From contig PLYK01000137.1 in NCBI GenBank assembly GCA_003151775.1, forward strand, positions 1-33,789: a stretch of DNA of 33,789 bases, read 5' to 3'. The stretch's first letter is position 1. Every line of letters begins with the position of its first letter. This document shows positions 8,394 through 15,220 of the stretch, in pieces. The position numbers were made by a program, and so were the translations under genes. Source of the DNA: Geobacter sp. (lineage in GTDB: Bacteria; Desulfobacterota; Desulfuromonadia; Geobacterales; Pseudopelobacteraceae). The notes below the pieces were generated by a model, which was given only the letters and a program-made list of their open reading frames with translations, was not told the origin of the DNA and did not search any database.

Positions 8394-9241
8394 CTGGTCT
8401 CCTGCTCCCTCACGGGAAAGGTATCTATGCCGGCATGCACGCCGATCATCTTGTAGATCTGCACCTCGTCCCACGGCTCGTCCAGAACGCCGTCGTGGAT
8501 GGCCCAGCTTCGCCCGCGCACGGTGCGCTCCTGACCTGGCATGCGGAAGGGGGTGGAACCGTCCAGCCGTGTATGATAACGGCCGCCCGGCAGAAATTCC
8601 CGGTCGATCTCCATCATCAGGCGCTTGCCGCGCAGGTAGTCGAAGCCGTACCTCTCATAGCGGATGGCGTTATCGTAGCTCAACGGTTCGGCCACGATCA
8701 TCTCCATCCCCAGGGCGTCGGTAAATCGCTCCAGGAGCGGGAAAAACTCGACGAACAGGCGCAATCCGTGACGGGTCTGGTTGGGAAACAGGCCATCCTG
8801 CATGGCGCGCAGTTCTTCGGGCAGGTTGCGCCCGCGGGAGGCAAACCAGTTCCTTCTGCCGTTTTCGTCCACGTCCACATCGTACCGGGGCGCAGCCGGA
8901 TCGCAGATGATGCAGAAGGAAAGCTCCATCTGGAGGTACTGGGTATCGGCCAGTTCGAGAAAGAAGACCGTATCGGCATCATCCGGCCGGGCGCGGACCT
9001 CGATACGCAGAAACGCAAGCCCGGAGGGCGCGATGATTCTGGTGAGGCGTTCCCCTGCCGCGTTATGGAGCCCATCGGCGGCCAGCCCCGCCAGTTGGCG
9101 CAGGCGCAGCGGCACGAGCGAAACGTACAGCGCCTCTTTTTCCCCGTCATCCAGCCGGTTGATGGCCATAAGAGATCGCAGCGGCCGGCCGGCTGCATCA
9201 AGCAACTGTCTATTTCCCGGAAGTCTTGCCATAGGTTCCAA
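8390..9241 (-). CDS. Conserved-looking hypothetical protein
   Basis: 283 aa ORF, coupled to the downstream TPR gene and overlapping the end of the upstream deacetylase gene; no family recognised. Confidence 0.65.
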   Translation of the reverse strand: MEPMARLPGNRQLLDAAGRPLRSLMAINRLDDGEKEALYVSLVPLRLRQLAGLAADGLHNAAGERLTRIIAPSGLAFLRIEVRARPDDADTVFFLELADTQYLQMELSFCIICDPAAPRYDVDVDENGRRNWFASRGRNLPEELRAMQDGLFPNQTRHGLRLFVEFFPLLERFTDALGMEMIVAEPLSYDNAIRYERYGFDYLRGKRLMMEIDREFLPGGRYHTRLDGSTPFRMPGQERTVRGRSWAIHDGVLDEPWDEVQIYKMIGVHAGIDTFPVREQETR

Positions 9242-10370
9242 CTATACCGGGAAAGATGGCCGACCTGATCCGCGCAATACTCTTTTCCACAGCATCGAGG
9301 GCCTGGTTGCGCTCATAATCCTCGGACCAGTGCATGGCATCCAGCAAGGCCCGGTGGGGGTAGCCCAGCGGCTCGATCTTTTTGACAAAGGCAGCCGGCA
9401 GGCGGGGGTTGAGTTCGACGCCGTTCATAACCGCCCAGGCGATGGTCCAGGCACGGGCCGTGTTCATCAGGTCGTATCCGCCGCCACCCAGCGCAATCCA
9501 GGGGATCTTGAGCGCCTTGAGCTTGCGCATGATATAGCCGTAGCTGTGGGTCGTAATCTCAAGCCTGGTCAGCGGGTCGGTGCGAAAGGAGTCGGCGCCG
9601 ATCTGGGTGACGATGACATCCGGATCATAGGCCGCTATGAGCGGATAAGCCACTTCATCGAAGGCCTTCATGTAGAGGGCGTCGTCGGTGTGGGCAATCA
9701 GCGGCACGTTAACCGAATAGCCCCGGCCCCTGCCATGACCTGTTTCGTTCTCAAAGCCGGTTCCGGGAAAGAAATAGATGCCGCTTTCGTGCAGCGAGAT
9801 GGTCAGGACCCGGTCGCTGTCATAGAAACCTTCCTGCACCCCGTCGCCGTGGTGGGCGTCGATATCCAGATAGACAACCCGACGTCCCCGCGCCACCAGC
9901 CATTTGATGGCAAGTACGGCATCGTTGACGTAGGAAAACCCCGAGGCCCTGGCCCGATGGGCATGGTGCCAGCCGCCGGCCAGGTTGAAGGCGACATCGA
10001 ACCCCTCCTCTTCCACCAGGCGGGCCGCCTCGAAGGTCGCCCCGGCTCCCAGTGCCGCGCAATCGTACAGCCCTTTGAAAACGGGACAGTCGGCATCGCC
10101 CAGGCCAAAACGGAAGTCGGCCCGGGGTTCGTCGGAGGTGCTGAACTCCTTGAGACGCGCCACATATTCAGGGGCATGAAAGCTCAGCACAAGTTCGTCG
10201 TCGATCTGGCGGCAGTCGCGGATCTCCATCCCCGGCAGCTTCAAAAGCCCGTAAGCCTCCATCAGGTCCAGCACGAGACGATAGCGTTGTAACTTGAACG
10301 GATGGTCATCTCCGTAGCTGAAATTTCCGAACAAGGGCGAATATATCAGGGCGGTGCGTCTGGCCGGCAC
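9210..10370 (-). CDS. Histone deacetylase/AcuC-like family protein
   Basis: VVYLDIDAHHGDGVQEGFYDSDRVLTISLHESGIYFFPGTG...; PDVIVTQIGADSFRTDPLTRLEIT; ALGGGGYDL. Confidence 0.92.
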   Translation of the reverse strand: MPARRTALIYSPLFGNFSYGDDHPFKLQRYRLVLDLMEAYGLLKLPGMEIRDCRQIDDELVLSFHAPEYVARLKEFSTSDEPRADFRFGLGDADCPVFKGLYDCAALGAGATFEAARLVEEEGFDVAFNLAGGWHHAHRARASGFSYVNDAVLAIKWLVARGRRVVYLDIDAHHGDGVQEGFYDSDRVLTISLHESGIYFFPGTGFENETGHGRGRGYSVNVPLIAHTDDALYMKAFDEVAYPLIAAYDPDVIVTQIGADSFRTDPLTRLEITTHSYGYIMRKLKALKIPWIALGGGGYDLMNTARAWTIAWAVMNGVELNPRLPAAFVKKIEPLGYPHRALLDAMHWSEDYERNQALDAVEKSIARIRSAIFPGIVGTYGKTSGK

Positions 10371-10505
10371 GGCGACTCCTCCACGTAAGACCCCGGCATA
10401 ATGCCTTATTTTTTGGCGTTCGTCTATGGGGAAAACCGTATGAATCCGGCTTGATTATCGTGAGAAGGCCCGGTATGCCACGTTGCCCGGAACCACGGCG
10501 GAAGG

Positions 10506-11363
10506 TCAGGTGAGCAGACGGGAGGTGAGGCGCTGAATGCATTGGGAGAGGTCAGGGTCGCTGATCATCTTCAGGGCCTTATGGACCGGCAGCACCGCAC
10601 GCTTCCGCCAATCCATCTCCGGCCATTTTTTCAGTACGGTCGTGACCTTCAGCGGATAGATATAGAGCGTCTTCTCCCCCTTGCGGCGGCAGAGCACGCG
10701 GAATCCGGGGAGACAACTCCCGATGGTCCCGGCCTCCTCCATGGCCTCCATGACGGCCACATCCTGCCGGGACATGTCCGGCTCCGGCTGCCCCTTGGGG
10801 ATGATCCAGCGGGTCTGGGCGGTGTTGGTCACGATCACGAGGTGCAGACTCCCCCCGCGAAACAGGAAGGGGAGCGCCCCGATCTGGTACTCCAGGGCCG
10901 GCCCTTCGGGAATCCCGTGGATGGCGAGGGAGATGTTCTTGTAGGCCTCCACCTCCGTGATCTCCTGCCCCAGATAGTCCGGCTTTTCGAAGCGTTCGCT
11001 TTCCTCGACCGAAGGAAACTCCACCTCGGCGACGAGCAGCGGTTCCAGGTCCCCCAGATAGCGGTCCACCTCCACCCGGCACGAACCGTGATCCACCAGC
11101 GAGCGGACCTTTTCCAGCCGCCGCCCCTCGGTGGACGGCCACAGCGCGTGAAACTGCCGGGGCGAGATCTCGACCTCGGTCTCCCGCCGCATGAGCCCGG
11201 CTCCCTCCTTGACGGTGAGAAAGTAATTGTCCCCGTACTGCCGGATGCGCACCTCCAGGTGCTCGTCGTGGGCCAGGTACCCCTGCAGGATCGGCGTCCC
11301 GCCCTGCATTCCGTCAGGCAGGGACTTCACCAGGAATTTCCGTTCGATCTCAAACATGGTCAT
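10506..11363 (-). CDS. CYTH (triphosphate tunnel metalloenzyme) - Nudix fusion protein
   Basis: N-terminal MFEIERKFLV (ExExK) CYTH signature, C-terminal WIIPKGQPEPDMSRQDVAVMEAMEEAG Nudix-like box; ATGA overlap with ParA stop supports the start at 11363. Confidence 0.85.
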   Translation of the reverse strand: MTMFEIERKFLVKSLPDGMQGGTPILQGYLAHDEHLEVRIRQYGDNYFLTVKEGAGLMRRETEVEISPRQFHALWPSTEGRRLEKVRSLVDHGSCRVEVDRYLGDLEPLLVAEVEFPSVEESERFEKPDYLGQEITEVEAYKNISLAIHGIPEGPALEYQIGALPFLFRGGSLHLVIVTNTAQTRWIIPKGQPEPDMSRQDVAVMEAMEEAGTIGSCLPGFRVLCRRKGEKTLYIYPLKVTTVLKKWPEMDWRKRAVLPVHKALKMISDPDLSQCIQRLTSRLLT

Positions 11364-12106
11364 GGACCCGCCAGGCAAAGGATCTCGTCGCACAGCGCGC
11401 GGTAGGCCATCGCCGCCGTGCTGGCGCGGGAATAGGCCAAAAGCGGCATCCTGTGCAAGCCCATCTTTTCCACGTCCGCGGAAAACGGGATCACTGTCTT
11501 CAGGAAACCCGGATACGCAGCCGGAAGGTCGTCCATGATCTCCCGGTGCATCCTGTTCCGCTTCTGGACCATGGAGAAAAACGGGCGGAGCATCCCGCCG
11601 GGAAGGTCCTCGTCCCGGAAGAAACCGGCCAGTTGCTCCAAGGTCCTCCGCGAAAGCACAGTCGGAATGACCGGCACCAGAATCGCATCCGATGCCCGGA
11701 ACACGTTTTCCGAGAGGAGCGTGATGTTCGGCGGGCAGTCCATGAGGATCACGTCGTAATCGGGCTTGAATTCTTCCAGCACCTTCCTGAGTTGCCTGCG
11801 GCGCTTGGCCATGCCGTCGAGCAGGATGTCGAAGTGCCGGTAGCCGAGATTGGAGGGGATGATGTCGAGCCCGGGAAAGTCGGACTCCCGGATGTTTCTG
11901 CGGAGCCCCTCCGCCAAGGAGCCCGCGTCGCGCATGCGGAACTTCTCAGCGTTGGCCACGCGGAAATAAAAGGTGGCAGCCCCCTGGGGGTCCAGGTCCA
12001 GGAGAAGGGTCCGGCGCCCGGCCTCGCGAAGCGCGAACGCCAGATTGACCGCAAGGGCCGTCTTCCCCACCCCGCCCTTGATGCTGTAAGAAGAGAGTAT
12101 TTTCAT
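11360..12106 (-). CDS. ParA/MinD/Soj-family ATPase
   Basis: Deviant Walker A MKILSSYSIKGGVGKTALAVNLA, Walker A' LLLDLDPQGAATF, DVILMDCPP; start at 12106 preferred over 12163. Confidence 0.9.
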   Translation of the reverse strand: MKILSSYSIKGGVGKTALAVNLAFALREAGRRTLLLDLDPQGAATFYFRVANAEKFRMRDAGSLAEGLRRNIRESDFPGLDIIPSNLGYRHFDILLDGMAKRRRQLRKVLEEFKPDYDVILMDCPPNITLLSENVFRASDAILVPVIPTVLSRRTLEQLAGFFRDEDLPGGMLRPFFSMVQKRNRMHREIMDDLPAAYPGFLKTVIPFSADVEKMGLHRMPLLAYSRASTAAMAYRALCDEILCLAGP

Positions 12107-12122
12107 TGTCGTTTTGACCTTT

Positions 12123-13679
12123 TCATTTACGTTGCGGGTGTGGAACCGGCAGCTTGAAGGCATGCTTGAAGGCTTGTGCCGTCGAGCCGCCGCAGAACCC
12201 TTCCAGCTCTTCGTCGATAAGGCTGCGCGCCTGTTGCTGCCGGCGGTAGAGGACGGCGACGAGCCCCCCCACCCCCAGGGCGACCCCGGACCCGGACCGT
12301 TTCCGCTCCCAATAGTTCATCAGGGATCTCTGCTGCACCAAGGCATCGTTGAACTCGCCAAGCCGGTTTTGCAGCCGGCGCAGCAACCTCAGCATCGCCG
12401 ATCCCTCTTCCTTGGGAATGAGTTCGGCGAAGAACTCCATGAGATAGCGCAATTTCTTGCATTCGATGCGGAGCCGGTGCACCGCCTCATCCGGCGTCTC
12501 GGCCCCGATCCCCGCAGCGATCCCGCGGATCTTCAGGTACCGTTTGTAGATGCGGCGGAAGACCAGCGGACCCACCTGGAGACCGGCAGCCGGCGAAGGC
12601 TCGTGGGGGGTCTCCCCGGAAAAATACTCCTCCACCTCCCGGAGATGCCGGCGGGTGGACGCTGCGCGCATCTTCGAGATTGCCCGCCGCACCTCCCGTT
12701 CCCGCTCCGCCGAAAAATCCTCGAACATCCCGAAAAGGGCCGGACGGAGTACCAAAGGCAGCAGCCCCAGATATTCCTCCCGCGCCAAGAGATACACATC
12801 CAGGTCGCGCAGCCGGTTGGTCTGCCGGGCGAGATCGACTAAGATCTTGCGCATGCGCCGGGTCTCCTCGGCCGGATATACGTCCTTCACCAGGCTCAGC
12901 AACGACCGCACCTTCCGCAGGCAGATCCGGTAATCGTGGAGGAATTCCGTATCGAAGTCGTTCACAATCCCCGGCACGTTGCGCTCGGCGATCTCCAGGA
13001 TCGCGAGCACGATCCGCCCGACGGCCTCGCGGGCCGGCGTATCGGTTTCCAGGGCAAAGACGGGCCGCAGGGTGTACCTCCGGGGCACGCGTCCGGCGTG
13101 CCGCAGCAACACCTCCACAGGGCCGTCCCCGGACGTCCGCGCGCCGCGCCGGACGAGGTGCTCCACCACCCGTGCGGCCTCTGCCTCGTAGCCTAAGAGC
13201 GGCATCACCCGGCAGGAATGGAACAGATCCCCATCCCCCCGCTTCCCCGGGGAAACAGAAGCCCATTCAAGCCGGCACACGATCTTCCCCGTCCCATTGC
13301 GCACATCGCACCGGCGCAGGCGAAAGATCCCCTCCGCCACCGGCGCGAGCCCTCTCAGCCCGAGCATCCCCTCCAGCCTTGACCGCATCGCCCCGGTCTC
13401 AAAGTCCCTCCAGAACCGCTGCCCGGTCCCGGCACGTTCCTCGCACAGCACCGCCCCCACCCAGCCCCCCTCGCGGGCGCACAGGCGATACACCCCGCCG
13501 GAGCTGTAAAGGACGTGCCCGCCGAACCACAGGCCCCACTCGAACGTATCCCAGAACGCCAGGGCCTGCGATTCCTGCGGGTGGATATCCACATCCCATT
13601 CCTCCCGCAGGCGCTCCGGCCCGAGCTCGCCGGGGAGCGTCAAACGAACAGATTCCTTGCCGTGCACCCCACCCCCCAC
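12123..13679 (-). CDS. CHAD domain protein with degenerate N-terminal CYTH-like region
   Basis: CHAD repeats: FLHDYRICLRKVRSLLSLVKDVYP and AVHRLRIECKKLRYLMEFFAELIPKEE...LQNRLGEFNDA; GTG start. Confidence 0.85.
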   Translation of the reverse strand: MGGGVHGKESVRLTLPGELGPERLREEWDVDIHPQESQALAFWDTFEWGLWFGGHVLYSSGGVYRLCAREGGWVGAVLCEERAGTGQRFWRDFETGAMRSRLEGMLGLRGLAPVAEGIFRLRRCDVRNGTGKIVCRLEWASVSPGKRGDGDLFHSCRVMPLLGYEAEAARVVEHLVRRGARTSGDGPVEVLLRHAGRVPRRYTLRPVFALETDTPAREAVGRIVLAILEIAERNVPGIVNDFDTEFLHDYRICLRKVRSLLSLVKDVYPAEETRRMRKILVDLARQTNRLRDLDVYLLAREEYLGLLPLVLRPALFGMFEDFSAEREREVRRAISKMRAASTRRHLREVEEYFSGETPHEPSPAAGLQVGPLVFRRIYKRYLKIRGIAAGIGAETPDEAVHRLRIECKKLRYLMEFFAELIPKEEGSAMLRLLRRLQNRLGEFNDALVQQRSLMNYWERKRSGSGVALGVGGLVAVLYRRQQQARSLIDEELEGFCGGSTAQAFKHAFKLPVPHPQRK

Positions 13680-13822
13680 GGTCCGACCCCTCGATAAACT
13701 GTTGCCCGCCTCAATCCCGATCCCATGCCTGCAATTTTACCGCAAAAACTGAGACGTGCCCAATGCATATCCTGTTTTTTTTATTTTGCACGCCCTGGAG
13801 ACAGAGACCGGTACGTTGAAAG

Positions 13823-14245
13823 TCAGGGCTTCTTGAGTGGCGCCTTGGCGCTCTCGGGCGGATTCTTGCCCAGCTTTTCCTCTACCGCCGACACGATGTA
13901 TTCATTCATACTGACGCCAGACTCGGCAGCCTCTTTTTTAACGGTCTTGCGCACCGATTTTTTCATGCTCACGAGGAACTTGGTCAGCTTGTCGTCCTTC
14001 GGGGCCTTTGGAACCTTTGGAGCCTTCGGTGCTTTCTCGGCTTTCGGAGCTTTCGCAGCCTTGGGGGCCTTCGGTTCGGCTACCTTCTTGTCGCTTTTTT
14101 CGGGCTTTGTTTTTTTTACCTTGGGCGCTGCCGCAGCCTCATCGGCCTTTTTGCTTTTTTTCTTTTTCTTCGCTGCGGCGCCCTTGTCCATTACGCGCTC
14201 TTCAGCAGGTTTCATTACTGCGGATTTCGGTTTTTCTTCTTTCAT
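13823..14245 (-). CDS. Lys/Ala/Pro-rich histone H1-like protein with C-terminal ribbon-helix-helix-like domain
   Basis: KAPKAAKAPKAEKAPKAPKVPKAPK low-complexity tract followed by KFLVSMKKSVRKTVKKEAAESGVSMNEYIVSAVEEKLGK; RBS AAAAGGAGAGGACC before ATG at 14245. Confidence 0.75.
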   Translation of the reverse strand: MKEEKPKSAVMKPAEERVMDKGAAAKKKKKSKKADEAAAAPKVKKTKPEKSDKKVAEPKAPKAAKAPKAEKAPKAPKVPKAPKDDKLTKFLVSMKKSVRKTVKKEAAESGVSMNEYIVSAVEEKLGKNPPESAKAPLKKP

Positions 14246-14367
14246 GGTCCTCTCCTTTTGATTGGTATTAGCTTTTGCATGGGTAACGCTTCGCCGTATA
14301 ATAACTATTATATGTATAATACTTATAATAGCAATAGAGCTTCTGATGGGGATGGCGGATTTCAGGC

Positions 14368-14408
14368 AAAAAAACAAGCCCCACAGAGCACATCTGTCTC
14401 GTGGGGCT
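14368..14408 (-). terminator. Rho-independent terminator downstream of the DUF2442 gene
   Basis: Minus-strand AGCCCCAC...GTGGGGCT stem followed by TTGTTTTTTTG. Confidence 0.75.
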
Positions 14409-14464
14409 GGTGAAAGGAACCTATAAGAGGAACCTATAACGGTCTGTCAGTTGGCGTATTAAAG

Positions 14465-14710
14465 CTATGCTGCGCAACGAATCGATGTATCAAGCAGCAT
14501 GGCCTCAATACTGAGGTGATAATCGATATCAGGCCATTCTATCCCCGTTTCTCGACAGATAAATTTAAAGTTACGCAGTTGCACCAAAGTGCATGTTTTG
14601 AGTTCGGGATACCAGTCAAGCGGCGTAGAGATAATCCGCCCGTCCGTTAGCTCAACATGCAGATAGCGCTCATCAAAAGAAACCTTTTTACCTTTTATTG
14701 AAGAACTCAT
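14465..14710 (-). CDS. DUF2442 domain protein
   Basis: KVSFDERYLHVELTDGRIISTPLDWYPELKTCTLVQLRNFKFICRETGIEWPDIDYHLSIEAML matches the DUF2442 pattern. Confidence 0.8.
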   Translation of the reverse strand: MSSSIKGKKVSFDERYLHVELTDGRIISTPLDWYPELKTCTLVQLRNFKFICRETGIEWPDIDYHLSIEAMLLDTSIRCAA

Positions 14711-14798
14711 GCCATTTCCTCATAAACTCCGCCTGATGCTCTGCGGCAATTTCCAAAACCCTTTTCAACTCTGATGACTTAAAGCATGGAGAAAGCCT
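14688..14798 (-). pseudogene. 5'-truncated DUF4160-like remnant overlapping the DUF2442 gene
   Basis: Minus-strand reading LSPCFKSSELKRVLEIAAEHQAEFMRKWHEFFNKR* resembles a DUF4160 C-terminus; preceded in frame by a stop, no plausible N-terminal half. Confidence 0.45.
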
Positions 14799-14901
14799 AT
14801 CGCATTCCTATCTTATATGCAACAAAAAGCCGGCAAAATGCCCGACTGAGCGGCATCGGCAAGGGGAAAGGCTTGATCGGTCACTCGTCACGGAGGGTTA
14901 A

Positions 14902-14940
14902 GGCAGACCTCCAAGGTCTCCAAACCCCGGAGGTCTTGCC
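14902..14940. repeat. Inverted repeat (stem-loop) in long intergenic region
   Basis: GGCAGACCTCC (14902-14912) ... GGAGGTCTTGCC (14929-14940). Confidence 0.6.
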
Positions 14941-15220
14941 GTTTGGGAAATCGATACTCTCAGGGCCTTCTGACAGGCTTTACAGTAGGCGCGTCAGCGA
15001 GTTTACAGGGGCAACGTGATATTATAATTGATACTAAGCCGAGAATAAATTGTATAATGTTCCGAGATTTTCTAAAATGTCACCTATTGAGAGTGTACAC
15101 AAAATGCGTAAAGCAATTGGCACAACCTTAGTGCCGAAAATCATCCAGCGGAAATGAATCTTAAGCAATTGTAAAATTATGGTATATGAAGTCAGTCGAC
15201 TGTCCATATAGGAGATACAC

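Noticed and set aside
8394-8474. Upstream extension of the TPR protein start (MGRGADLQ...)
   Set aside because: Would overlap the preceding gene by ~85 bp; the internal ATG at 8393 gives a standard ATGA overlap
8781-10292. 503-aa plus-strand ORF opposite the AcuC-like deacetylase
   Set aside because: Shadow ORF opposite a gene with clear catalytic motifs; Ser/Arg-rich random-like translation
10542-11405. 287-aa plus-strand ORF opposite the CYTH-Nudix gene
   Set aside because: Antisense of a gene with CYTH and Nudix motifs
12680-13819. 379-aa plus-strand Pro/Arg/Ser-rich ORF opposite the CHAD gene
   Set aside because: Very high GC shadow frame; the CHAD frame has clear family motifs
13970-14110. 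Possible DNA tandem repeat or CRISPR-like array
   Set aside because: The periodicity comes from codons of the KAP-rich protein tract; no regular spacer/repeat structure, and no CRISPR array was seen in the window
14820-15000. GEMM (cyclic di-GMP) riboswitch upstream of the sensor kinase
   Set aside because: Considered because such riboswitches are frequent in Geobacter, but the conserved GACGCAAAGC-type core could not be found; left as an unassigned structured region
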